A stretch of 64,000 bases of DNA, taken from Streptomyces sp. NBC_00704 (GTDB lineage: Bacteria; Actinomycetota; Actinomycetes; Streptomycetales; Streptomycetaceae). The stretch is from assembly GCF_036226605.1 (NCBI RefSeq), contig NZ_CP109000.1, forward strand, positions 6,630,501-6,694,500. The letters are read 5' to 3'. This document shows, piece by piece, positions 41,346 through 49,265 of this stretch. Both the position numbers and the translations under genes were made by a program. Each line of letters opens with the position of its first letter. The stretch's first letter is position 1. The notes below the pieces were generated by a model. It ran no database searches. It worked only from the letters and a program-made list of their open reading frames with translations, and was not told the origin of the DNA.

Positions 41346-41520
41346 CCGGCCCTCACCGCGAAAGGTGTGAGCGCCGCCACACAAAAGGGGCGCCGTCGGC
41401 TGTCACATCCGCGGACCGTGCCGTGTCAGGGGGAGGAAGCAACGCACGAACCCCTGATGAGGAGCCCGAGATGTCCACTGGGACCGGCCGCGCCAACGTC
41501 TTCCCGCGCGGTGCGGCGGT

Positions 41521-41526
41521 TAGGCT
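41521..41526 (+). promoter_or_regulatory. -10 box TAGGCT of the peptidase operon
   Basis: TAGGCT lies 59 bases upstream of the M55 start and would give a leader of about 53 bases that contains a good ribosome site (GGGAGG). Confidence 0.4.
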
Positions 41527-41585
41527 CGGGCCTCCTGGAGGGCGGACCCCCGAGGACGGCGGCCCGAAGAGGGCGGGAGGCGGAC

Positions 41586-42419
41586 GTGAAGATCCTCATC
41601 AGCGCCGACATGGAGGGCGCGACCGGCGTCACCTGGCCCGCCGACGTGCTGCCCGGGACCCCGCAGTGGGAGCGCTGCCGGCCGATGTTCACCTCGGACG
41701 TCAACGCCGCCGCGCAGGGCTTCTTCGACGGCGGGGCGGACGAGGTCCTGGTCAACGAGGCCCACTGGACCATGCGCAACCTGCTCCTCGAACGGCTCGA
41801 CGAGCGGGTCGAGATGCTCACCGGACGGCACAAGGCCCTCTCCATGGTGGAGGGCGTCCAGCACGGCGACGTCGACGGCGTCGCCTTCGTCGGCTATCAC
41901 GCGGGCGCCGGGGCCGAGGGCGTCCTCGCCCACACCTACCTCGCCAACTCGATCACCGGCGTCTGGCTGAACGGCGTGCGCGCCAGCGAGGGGCTGCTCA
42001 ACGCGCACGTCGTCGCCGAGTACGGCGTGCCGGTCGTCCTGGTCACCGGCGACGACGTCGCCTGCGAGGACGCCCTCGGCTACGCGCCGCAGGCGCCCAA
42101 GGTCGCCGTCAAGGACCATGTCTCGCGCTACGCCGCCGTGTGCCGCACCCCGGCCCGCACCGCCGCCGACATCCGGGCCGCGGCGAAGACGGCGGCCGCG
42201 CTGGCGATCCGTCAGGAACCTGTAGTCGCAGGGCCGTTCACCGTGGCGGTGGAGTTCGACGCCGAGCATCTCGCGTCGGCGGCCACCGTCGTGCCCGGCG
42301 TCGAGCAGGTCGGCGAACGCAAGGCCGCGTACACCGGCGCCACCATGTACGAGGCGATCCGCACCTTCAAGGCGGTCACCACGATCGTCTCGGCCGCGAT
42401 CGAGGAGCAGTATGGCTGA
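41586..42419 (+). CDS. M55 family zinc aminopeptidase (DppA-like D-aminopeptidase)
   Basis: A 277-residue metallopeptidase. The zinc and catalytic residues of DppA are all present: D8 and E10 in SADMEGATGV, H60 in NEAHWTMRN, H105 in GYHAGAG, and E135 in VRASEG. DppA-type enzymes are self-compartmentalised rings that remove D-amino acids such as D-Ala from peptides. The start is a GTG with GGGAGG upstream. It is the first gene of a four-gene peptidase group ending in an LD-carboxypeptidase, which suggests use of peptidoglycan-derived peptides. Confidence 0.9.
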   Translation: MKILISADMEGATGVTWPADVLPGTPQWERCRPMFTSDVNAAAQGFFDGGADEVLVNEAHWTMRNLLLERLDERVEMLTGRHKALSMVEGVQHGDVDGVAFVGYHAGAGAEGVLAHTYLANSITGVWLNGVRASEGLLNAHVVAEYGVPVVLVTGDDVACEDALGYAPQAPKVAVKDHVSRYAAVCRTPARTAADIRAAAKTAAALAIRQEPVVAGPFTVAVEFDAEHLASAATVVPGVEQVGERKAAYTGATMYEAIRTFKAVTTIVSAAIEEQYG

Positions 42420-42484
42420 GCGGCCGGGACCGCCGGCAACGCCGGCAGCGGCGGTGACGCAAGCGGAAGGAGAGCGGGAGCGGC

Positions 42485-43789
42485 ATGGCTGACGCACAGG
42501 CGGAGGACGAGGTCGTCCGGTTCACCTCGGACCTCATCCGCATCGACACCACCAACCGGGGCGGCGGGGACTGCCGCGAGCGGCCCGCCGCCGAGTACGC
42601 CGCCGCGCTGCTGGCCGAGGCGGGCATCGAGCCCGTCCTGCTGGAGCGCACCGCGGGCCGTACCAACGTCGTCGCCCGCGTCGAGGGCGCCGACCCGTCC
42701 GCCGACGCGCTGCTGCTCCACGGCCACCTGGACGTCGTCCCCGCCGAGGCCGCCGACTGGAGCGTGCACCCGTTCTCCGGCGAGGTGCGCGACGGGGTGG
42801 TGTGGGGGCGCGGCGCGGTCGACATGAAGAACATGGACGCGATGATCCTGGCCGTGCTGCGGGCCTGGGCCCGCGAGGGCGTGCGGCCCCGGCGCGATCT
42901 CGTCGTCGCCCTCACCGCCGACGAGGAGGCCAGCGCCGCGGACGGGGCCGGGTTCCTGGCCGACCGGCACCCGCACCTGTTCGACGGCTGCACCGAAGCT
43001 GTCGGCGAATCGGGCGGGTTCACCTTCCACGACGGCGCCGGACGCCAGATCTACCCCGTCGCCGCGGGCGAGCGCGGCACCGGCTGGCTCAGGCTCACCG
43101 CGCGGGGCCGCGCCGGGCACGGCTCCAAGGTCAACCGGGAGAACGCGGTGACCCGGCTGGCCGCGGCCGTCGCCCGCATCGGCGAGCACGTCTGGCCGCC
43201 CCGGCTCACCCCGACCGTCGCCGCCGCGCTCACCGAACTCGCCGCGCTCTACGGCGTCGACGCCGGCCTGGACGACGTGGACGCCCTGCTGGACAAGCTG
43301 GGCCCGGCCGCCGCTCTCGTCGAGGCCACCGTGCGCAACAGCGCCAACCCCACGATGCTGGACGCCGGTTACAAGGTGAACGTGATCCCGGGGGAGGCCT
43401 GCGCGTTCGTGGACGGCCGGTTCCTCGCGGGCACCGAGGACGAGTTCCGCGCCACCCTCGACGAACTCACCGGCCCCGACGTCGACTGGGAGTTCGACCA
43501 CCGCGAGGTCGCCCTCCAGGCGCCGGTGGACGCCCCGCTGTACGCGCGGATGCGGGCCGCCGTCGAGGAGTTCGCGCCGGAGGGACATGTGGTGCCGTAC
43601 TGCATGTCCGGCGGCACGGACGCCAAGCAGTTCTCGCGGCTCGGGATCACCGGCTACGGCTTCGCGCCGCTGAAGCTCCCCGAGGGCTTCGACTACCAGG
43701 CGCTCTTCCACGGCGTGGACGAACGGGTCCCGGTCGAGGCGCTGCACTTCGGCGTCCGCGTCCTCGACCGGTTCCTGCGGTCGGCCTAG
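42485..43789 (+). CDS. M20 family metallopeptidase
   Basis: A 434-residue dinuclear zinc peptidase of the M20 dipeptidase/ArgE/DapE group. H81 and D83 (LLHGHLDVVP), D113 (GRGAVDMKN) and the E147/E148 pair (TADEEAS) are the metal and catalytic residues. AGRAGHGSKVNRENAV carries the dimerisation-domain histidine, and YCMSGGTDAKQFSRLGI is the conserved C-terminal part. GGAAGGAGAG lies upstream of the ATG. It sits 65 bases after the M55 gene and 16 bases before the S9 gene in the same operon. Confidence 0.92.
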   Translation: MADAQAEDEVVRFTSDLIRIDTTNRGGGDCRERPAAEYAAALLAEAGIEPVLLERTAGRTNVVARVEGADPSADALLLHGHLDVVPAEAADWSVHPFSGEVRDGVVWGRGAVDMKNMDAMILAVLRAWAREGVRPRRDLVVALTADEEASAADGAGFLADRHPHLFDGCTEAVGESGGFTFHDGAGRQIYPVAAGERGTGWLRLTARGRAGHGSKVNRENAVTRLAAAVARIGEHVWPPRLTPTVAAALTELAALYGVDAGLDDVDALLDKLGPAAALVEATVRNSANPTMLDAGYKVNVIPGEACAFVDGRFLAGTEDEFRATLDELTGPDVDWEFDHREVALQAPVDAPLYARMRAAVEEFAPEGHVVPYCMSGGTDAKQFSRLGITGYGFAPLKLPEGFDYQALFHGVDERVPVEALHFGVRVLDRFLRSA

Positions 43790-43805
43790 TCGGAAGGGGG
43801 ACGAC

Positions 43806-45746
43806 GTGCGGGTTCTGCCCTACGGATCGTGGCCGTCGCCGATCGACGCGGCCCTGGCCGCCGCCCACGACGGGCGCCCCGACCACGTGGGCTTCGTCGG
43901 CGACGAGGTGTGGTGGACCGCGCCCCGGCCCGCCGAGAACGGGCGTCGCACCCTGGTGCGGCGGCGTGCGGACGGCGTCGAGGAGTCGGTCCTGCCCGCT
44001 CCCTGGAACGTCCGCAGCCGCGTCGTCGAGTACGGCGGCCACCCCTGGGCCGGCACGGCCCCGGCCGGCAGGCCCCTGGTGGTGTTCACGCACTTCGACG
44101 ACCAGCGGCTGTACGCGTACGAGCCCGGCCGCGGCGGCGAGCCGCGTCCGCTCACCCCCGTGTCCGCCGTGGGCGGCGGACTGCGCTGGGCGGAGCCGCG
44201 GTTGCTGCCCGAGCGGGGCGAGATCTGGTGCGTGCTGGAGGAGTTCACCGGCGACGGACCCACCGACCTGCGCCGCCGCCGCTTCGTCACCGGCGCACGC
44301 CTCTCGCCCGACGGGCGGCGGGCGGCGTGGCTGGCCTGGGACCATCCGCTGATGCCGTGGGAGGGGACGGACGTCGTCGTCGCCGACGTCACGGCCGACG
44401 GCCGCCTGAGCGACGCGCGCGTGGTGGCGGGCGGCCCCGGGGAGTCGATCGCCCAGGTCGACTGGGCCCGGCCGGCGAGCGGCGGCCAGTGGCCGGCGGA
44501 CACGGCGGCGCGCACGGCGGGCGAGGGCCTGCTCTACACGAGCGACCGCAGCGGCTGGTGGAACCTGTACCGCGACCACGAACCCCTGTGCCCGCGCGCG
44601 GAGGAGTTCGGCGGAGCCCTGTGGAAGCTCGGGCAGAGCTGGTTCGCGCCGCTGGACGACGGCCTGGTCGCCGTCGTCCACGGCCGCGGGTCCACCGCGC
44701 TCGGCGTCCTCGATCCGCACAGCGGCGAACTCGTCGACGCGGCGGGACCGTGGACCGAGTTCGCCCCCACCCTCGCGGTGCGCGGCGAGGCCGTCGTCGC
44801 GGTCGCGGCCGGCCCGCGCAGCGCCTACGAGGTGGTGGAGCTGGACGCCCGCACCGGCCGGGCCCGGGTGATCGGCGCCGCGCACGACGACGCGGTGGAC
44901 CCGGCCCATTACCCGGGGCCCCGGATCCGCACCTTCACCGGGCCCGACGGCCGCGAGGTCCACGCGCACGTCTATCCGCCCCACCATCCCGGCGTCGTCG
45001 CCCCCGGCCATGAACTGCCGCCGTACGTCGTGTGGGCGCACGGCGGGCCCACCGACCGCGCCCCGCTGGTCCTGGACCTGGAGATCGCCTACTTCACCTC
45101 GCGGGGCATCGGCGTGGCGGAGGTCGACTACGGCGGGTCGACCGGGTACGGCAGGCGCTACCGGGAGCGGTTGCGCGAGCAGTGGGGCGTCGTCGACGTG
45201 GAGGACTGCGCGGCCGTCGCCCTGGCCCTCGCCGACGAGGGCGCGGCCGACCGCGACCGGCTGGCGATCCGCGGCGGCAGCGCGGGCGGCTGGACCGCCG
45301 CCGCCTCACTGGCCGGCACCGACGTCTACGCCTGCGGCACGATCCGCTACCCCGTGCTGGACCTGGTGGGCTGGGCGACGGGCGGGACCCACGACTTCGA
45401 GTCGCACTACCTCGACAGCCTCGTCGGACGCCTCGCCGACGTGCCCGCCCGGTACGCGGAGCGCTCGCCCGTCGAGCACGCCCACCGGATCACCGTCCCG
45501 TTCCTGCTCCTCCAGGGTCTCGACGACGTGATCTGCCCGCCGGCCCAGTGCGAACGGTTCCTCGAACGCCTCACCCGGCCCGCCGGGCGGCCGGTCCCGC
45601 ACGCCTACCTCGCGTTCGAGGGCGAGGGGCACGGCTTCCGGCGTGCGGCGACGACGGTCCGCGCCCTGGAGGCCGAGCTGTCGCTGTACGCTCAGGTCTT
45701 CGGGCTGAACCCGCCCGGTGCGGCGAGCTTGGAGCTTGTGCGGTGA
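43806..45746 (+). CDS. S9 family prolyl oligopeptidase-type peptidase
   Basis: A 646-residue cytoplasmic serine peptidase: an N-terminal beta-propeller (about 1-380) that limits access to short peptides, and a C-terminal alpha/beta-hydrolase domain. The triad is S492 in IRGGSAGGW, D574 in QGLDDVI and H609 in GEGHGF. YVVWAHGGPTDR is the oxyanion-side strand. It resembles acyl-peptide hydrolases or dipeptidyl peptidases. The GTG start follows GGAAGGGGG. Its stop overlaps the next start as GTGA. Confidence 0.92.
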   Translation: MRVLPYGSWPSPIDAALAAAHDGRPDHVGFVGDEVWWTAPRPAENGRRTLVRRRADGVEESVLPAPWNVRSRVVEYGGHPWAGTAPAGRPLVVFTHFDDQRLYAYEPGRGGEPRPLTPVSAVGGGLRWAEPRLLPERGEIWCVLEEFTGDGPTDLRRRRFVTGARLSPDGRRAAWLAWDHPLMPWEGTDVVVADVTADGRLSDARVVAGGPGESIAQVDWARPASGGQWPADTAARTAGEGLLYTSDRSGWWNLYRDHEPLCPRAEEFGGALWKLGQSWFAPLDDGLVAVVHGRGSTALGVLDPHSGELVDAAGPWTEFAPTLAVRGEAVVAVAAGPRSAYEVVELDARTGRARVIGAAHDDAVDPAHYPGPRIRTFTGPDGREVHAHVYPPHHPGVVAPGHELPPYVVWAHGGPTDRAPLVLDLEIAYFTSRGIGVAEVDYGGSTGYGRRYRERLREQWGVVDVEDCAAVALALADEGAADRDRLAIRGGSAGGWTAAASLAGTDVYACGTIRYPVLDLVGWATGGTHDFESHYLDSLVGRLADVPARYAERSPVEHAHRITVPFLLLQGLDDVICPPAQCERFLERLTRPAGRPVPHAYLAFEGEGHGFRRAATTVRALEAELSLYAQVFGLNPPGAASLELVR

Positions 45747-46666
45747 AGGAACTCGTACGGCCGTCACGACTGGCCCCCGGCGCCCGGATCGCCGTCGTCG
45801 CGCCCAGCGGGCCGGTGGCGGAGGAACGGCTCCAGGCCGGTCTCGACCTGCTGCGCGGCTGGGACCTCGACCCGGTCGTCGCCCCCCATGTGCTGGACCG
45901 GCACCGCACCCTGCCCCACCTCGCCGGCGCCGACGCCGACCGCGCGGCCGACCTCCAGCACGCCTGGTGCGATCCCCGCGTCGACGCCGTACTGTGCGCC
46001 CGCGGCGGCTACGGCGCCCAGCGCCTGGTCGACCTGCTCGACTGGGACGCCATGGCGGCGGCCGGGCCGAAGGTGTTCGTCGGCTTCAGCGACAGCACCG
46101 CCCTGCACGAGGCGTTCGCCGTCCGCCTGGGCCTGACCACGCTCTACGGACCGGTGGCCGCGGGCATCGACTTCGTCAAGAGCGCCCGCGCCCAGGACCA
46201 TCTGAGGGCCACCCTCTTCGCCCCCGAGACCGTCCGCACCCTGCGCTCCGCCGGCGTCCCGCTGGCGCCGGGCCGCGCCCGGGGCGTCACCCTGGGCGGC
46301 TGTCTGACACTGCTCGCCACCGGCTACGGAACCCCGCACTCCCGGCCCGGCGCCCGCGGCGGACTGCTGCTGATCGAGGACGTCGGCGAACCGCCCTACG
46401 GCGTCGACCGCGCCCTGACCCAACTCCTGCGCACCGGCTGGCTGAACGGCGTCGCGGGCGTCGCGCTCGGCTCCTGGGACCGGTGCGGCCCCTACGAGGC
46501 GCTGCGCGCCGTCCTGGCCGACCGGCTCGGCGGCCTCGGCGTCCCCGTCGTCGAGGAACTCGGCTTCGGGCACTGCGAGGGGGCGCTCACCGTGCCCTTC
46601 GGCGTGGGCGCGGAACTCGACGCCGACGAGGGCACGCTCACCCTCGACGCCCCCGCGCTGCGCTGA
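45743..46666 (+). CDS. S66 family LD-carboxypeptidase
   Basis: A 307-residue serine carboxypeptidase of the LdcA/MccF family. The catalytic residues S116 (GFSDSTALHEAF), E212 (LLIEDVGE) and H277 (GFGHCEGALTVPFG) are present and at positions close to those of E. coli LdcA. It would release the terminal D-alanine from muropeptide tetrapeptides, or cleave similar L,D bonds. The GTG overlaps the S9 stop codon, and GGAG lies 8 bases before it. A non-coding repeat array begins 25 bases after the stop. Confidence 0.92.
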   Translation: MKELVRPSRLAPGARIAVVAPSGPVAEERLQAGLDLLRGWDLDPVVAPHVLDRHRTLPHLAGADADRAADLQHAWCDPRVDAVLCARGGYGAQRLVDLLDWDAMAAAGPKVFVGFSDSTALHEAFAVRLGLTTLYGPVAAGIDFVKSARAQDHLRATLFAPETVRTLRSAGVPLAPGRARGVTLGGCLTLLATGYGTPHSRPGARGGLLLIEDVGEPPYGVDRALTQLLRTGWLNGVAGVALGSWDRCGPYEALRAVLADRLGGLGVPVVEELGFGHCEGALTVPFGVGAELDADEGTLTLDAPALR

Positions 46667-46690
46667 CGCCACCGCGTCACCGGGCCCCGC

Positions 46691-47116
46691 GCCGCAGCGC
46701 GCGTGCGCCGTCCGCCCGGCCGGGTCGCCGTGCCGGTGCTCGCCGCCTTCGCCCTGGTCTTCGTCTCTGACGCCGCCGCGTCTCTGGAGGCCGGTCCCGC
46801 GCCCCGGCGCGCGTGTGTCGTACGCCCGGCCGGGTCGCCGTGCCGGTGCTTGCCGCCTTCGCCCTGGTCTTCGTCTTCGGCGCTGCCGCGTCACCCGGAG
46901 GCCGGTCCCGCGCCCCGGCGCGCGTGCGTCGTCCGCCCGGCCGGGTCGCCGTGCCGGTGCTCGCCGCCTTCGCCCTGGTCTTCGTCTCTGACGCCGCCGC
47001 GTCTCTGGAGGCCGGTCCCGCGCCCCGGCGCGCGTGTGTCGTACGCCCGGCCGGGTCGCCGTGCCGGTGCTCGCCGCCTTCGCCCTGGTCTTCGTCTCCG
47101 GCGCTGCCGCGTCACC
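46691..47116 (+). repeat. Array of four 110/111-bp direct repeats
   Basis: Four copies: 46691-46800 (110), 46801-46911 (111), 46912-47021 (110) and 47022-47116 (partial). Copies 1 and 3 share TCTCTGACGCCGCCGCGTC; copies 2 and 4 share CGGCGCTGCCGCGTCA and CGTGTGTCGTAC. The array is therefore a duplicated AB pair with a 221-bp higher-order period. Because 110 and 221 are not multiples of three, no frame stays open with the same sequence in all copies. The 590-base gap between the S66 and GNAT genes (46667-47256) consists mainly of this array; the last 140 bases hold only the GNAT promoter. Confidence 0.85.
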
Positions 47117-47244
47117 GGCATCCGGCTGCTCGTTCCCGTCACGGCGGCGCCCGATCGGCGCGCTGTGGGTGCCGGCTTCCGCGTCCGCGCGGTGATCCGG
47201 ACCGGCGGGCTCCGGGCCGGAACCCGCCCGAGGCGGCCGCGTCG

Positions 47245-47250
47245 TACGCT
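47245..47250 (+). promoter_or_regulatory. -10 box TACGCT for leaderless GNAT gene
   Basis: TACGCT is followed by 6 bases and the ATG at 47257, with no ribosome site. Confidence 0.45.
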
Positions 47251-47256
47251 GGCCGG

Positions 47257-47808
47257 ATGCCGCACACCGGATCTGCGTACCTCGCCGAGGGGCCCCGCGT
47301 GGGGCTGCGCCACTTCACCCTCGCCGACGGGCCCGAGTTCACCGCCCGGGCCCGCGAGAGCGTGGACCTGCACCGCCCGTGGCTGTTCCCGCCGTCCACC
47401 GCCGACGCGTACACCGCCTACGCGAGCCGGTTGATCGAGGACCCGTCGAAGGCCGGCTTCCTCGTGTGCGCCCGGCAGGACGGGGCGATCGCCGGGTTCG
47501 TCAACATCAACAACATCGTCCAGGGCGGGTTCCAGTGCGGCGCGCTCGGCTACGGCGCCTTCGCGCACGCCGCCGGACGGGGCCTGATGCGCGAGGCACT
47601 CGACCTCGTGGTGGGCCACGCCTTCGGGCCGATGCGACTGCACCGGCTGGAGATCAACGCCCAGCCCGGCAACACGGCCTCCATCGCCCTGGCCCGCTCC
47701 TGCGGATTCCGGCACGAGGGGTTCTCCCCGAAGATGATCTACATCGACGGGGAGTGGCGGGACCACGAGCGGTGGGCGATCACCGCCGAGATGTGGACTT
47801 CCGGTTGA
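47257..47808 (+). CDS. RimJ/RimL-type GNAT acetyltransferase
   Basis: A 183-residue acetyltransferase. LGYGAFAHAAGRGLMREALDLVVGHAF holds the acetyl-CoA loop, and MRLHRLEINAQPGNTASIALARSCGFRHEGFS is the RimJ/RimL signature of ribosomal-protein N-terminal acetylases. It ends with IDGEWRDHERWAI, typical of this group. The ATG at 47257 is chosen over upstream in-frame starts because those run through the repeat array. Its 3' end overlaps the convergent DUF6204 gene by 29 bases. Confidence 0.9.
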   Translation: MPHTGSAYLAEGPRVGLRHFTLADGPEFTARARESVDLHRPWLFPPSTADAYTAYASRLIEDPSKAGFLVCARQDGAIAGFVNINNIVQGGFQCGALGYGAFAHAAGRGLMREALDLVVGHAFGPMRLHRLEINAQPGNTASIALARSCGFRHEGFSPKMIYIDGEWRDHERWAITAEMWTSG

Positions 47809-48127
47809 TCTTCATCGTGTCGAGGTCGGTGACGGTCGACCTCAGCCCGGTGAAGCCGCAGCCCAGCGCGCGCAGCGCCGTCTCGGCGCGTTCCTCGGCG
47901 AGCGCGCCCGCCATCTCCTCGCCGTCGGCCGCGTCCGAGACCACGACGAAGCGCATCGAGAAGTGCTTCAGCGGCGACCGCTGGTACGACAGCGTGCCCT
48001 CCTCGGTGAACCGCATGCTCGTCAGGCCGTGATCGTCGGCCTCGGCGAGCAGACGGGCACGGGCCTCCCCGGTGAGGCCGTCCCAGGCGCCGCGGACGAT
48101 CACCCGGTAGGTGTGCTGCTCACTCAC
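47780..48127 (-). CDS. DUF6204 family protein
   Basis: A 115-residue protein matching, from memory, the DUF6204 family: SEQHTYRVIVRGAWDGLTGEARARLLAEADDHGL at the start, SMRFVVVSDAADGEEMAGALAEERAETAL in the middle, and LRSTVTDLDTMKINRK at the end. No catalytic residues are evident and the function is unknown. The GTG has AAGGAGCG 4 bases upstream. The gene ends inside the GNAT gene on the other strand. Confidence 0.75.
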   Translation of the reverse strand: MSEQHTYRVIVRGAWDGLTGEARARLLAEADDHGLTSMRFTEEGTLSYQRSPLKHFSMRFVVVSDAADGEEMAGALAEERAETALRALGCGFTGLRSTVTDLDTMKINRKSTSRR

Positions 48128-48216
48128 TGTCGCTCCTTCGCGTCGGCCGTCGAAGGAGCGACTGTACGTGCGGGCGGCCGGCGCGCGCCCGGAATTTCCG
48201 GCGCGCGCCGCACGGC

Positions 48217-48567
48217 TCACCGCCCGCGGCGGTCCGCGTACTCGTACACCGCCCCGTCCGGGTGCCGGACGATCAGGTTGCGGCCCACCGGCGTCGGCAC
48301 CGGACCCGCGATGATGTCCGCGCCCAGCTCGGTGAGGGTCTTGAGGGCCTCGTCGACGTCCGTGACGGCGATCGTCGCGGCCACCTTGCGCAGCACCTCC
48401 AGCTCGGCCGGCGGCCCGCTCATCAGGAGGAAGCAGCCGACCGCGGCCACGCGCACCCCGCCCCGCTCGAAGCGCTGCGCGGCGGTGCCGGCCAGCCGCT
48501 CGTAGAAGGCGACCGAGGCATCCAGATCGTCGACGCAGACACGCAGTGTGGCTCCCAGAATGTCCAT
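48217..48567 (-). CDS. VOC (glyoxalase/bleomycin-resistance) family protein
   Basis: A 116-residue protein made of two beta-alpha-beta-beta-beta units of the vicinal-oxygen-chelate fold: GATLRVCVDDLDASVAFYERLAG at the start and GRNLIVRHPDGAVYEYADRR at the end, where the C-terminal glutamate is the usual metal ligand. The family includes glyoxalases, dioxygenases and resistance proteins; the substrate is unknown. A TAGGCT box ends 7 bases before the ATG, so it is probably leaderless. Confidence 0.85.
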   Translation of the reverse strand: MDILGATLRVCVDDLDASVAFYERLAGTAAQRFERGGVRVAAVGCFLLMSGPPAELEVLRKVAATIAVTDVDEALKTLTELGADIIAGPVPTPVGRNLIVRHPDGAVYEYADRRGR

Positions 48568-48574
48568 GCGCACG

Positions 48575-48580
48575 AGCCTA
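48575..48580 (-). promoter_or_regulatory. -10 box TAGGCT for leaderless VOC gene
   Basis: On the minus strand TAGGCT is followed by 7 bases and the ATG at 48567, with no ribosome site. Confidence 0.5.
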
Positions 48581-48688
48581 GTTGGGGCGCCCGTGAGCCG
48601 GTGATCCTTCACGCGATCCCTCCGCCGCCCGCACGGCGCCCCCCGCCTGCCGGGCGTGATGCCCCGTCACCGCGGGTACCCGGCGCCC

Positions 48689-49168
48689 ATGGAGCGCATC
48701 GACCACATGGAGCATCTGGACAGGCGACTCGTCGACGAACTGGCGCGGGCGGCGCGCGAGACGATCCGGGAGGAGCTGCGGGAGCAGACGCGCAGGCAGC
48801 GCCGCACCGCGATGCTCTACGCCGCCTCCGGCGCACTCGCCCTCTACGCCGGCGCCGCCGTGGCGGTCGCGGCCGGCCTGGCCCTCGGCATCGGTCTGCC
48901 CGACTGGGCCGCCGCGCTGATCACGGCCGCGGTCCTCGGCGCGGCCGCGTACCTGGTGCGCAACGCGGCCAAGCCGCGCCCCGCCCGGCCGGGCGAGGCG
49001 CACGGGCCCCTCGCCGGGAACGCACCGTCCGGGACGTCCGGCACAGCGCGGCAGTACCCGCCGGTCCCGCCGATGCCGCCGGTCGCGCCGGGCGCCCCGC
49101 TGCCGCGGCGGGGCGAGGCCCCGCACGAGGGCGGCGTCGACCCGCGGGACCCGCACCCGCACGGCTGA
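48689..49168 (+). CDS. Small two-helix membrane protein, holin-like
   Basis: A 159-residue protein. The first 40 residues form a charged amphipathic helix (LVDELARAARETIREELREQTRRQRR). Two hydrophobic helices follow (TAMLYAASGALALYAGAAVAVAAGLALGIGL and WAAALITAAVLGAAAYLV), and the last 65 residues are Pro/Gly/Arg-rich and disordered. The arrangement resembles the actinobacterial DUF1469/Holin-X group, which is not known to act in phage lysis. The function is unknown. No strong ribosome site is seen. Confidence 0.65.
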   Translation: MERIDHMEHLDRRLVDELARAARETIREELREQTRRQRRTAMLYAASGALALYAGAAVAVAAGLALGIGLPDWAAALITAAVLGAAAYLVRNAAKPRPARPGEAHGPLAGNAPSGTSGTARQYPPVPPMPPVAPGAPLPRRGEAPHEGGVDPRDPHPHG

Positions 49169-49265
49169 CCGGGCGGCCGGAACCCCGCGACCACGACACG
49201 CCCCGGAACGACCGAGGCCCCGCGGCAGCACTGCCGCGGGGCCCGCGCACGGGCCGGGCCCGGCC

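Noticed and set aside
41471..41585. Small gene starting at ATG 41471 before the M55 peptidase
   Set aside because: It has GAGGAG upstream, but its frame runs into the peptidase gene out of phase with no family match, and a -10 box at 41521 lies inside it.
46691..47116. CRISPR-like array
   Set aside because: Units are 110-111 bp and contiguous, with no short repeats separated by unique spacers and no cas genes.
46813..47256. N-terminal extension of the GNAT gene through the repeat array
   Set aside because: The array changes frame between copies and a promoter with a leaderless ATG is visible at 47245-47257.
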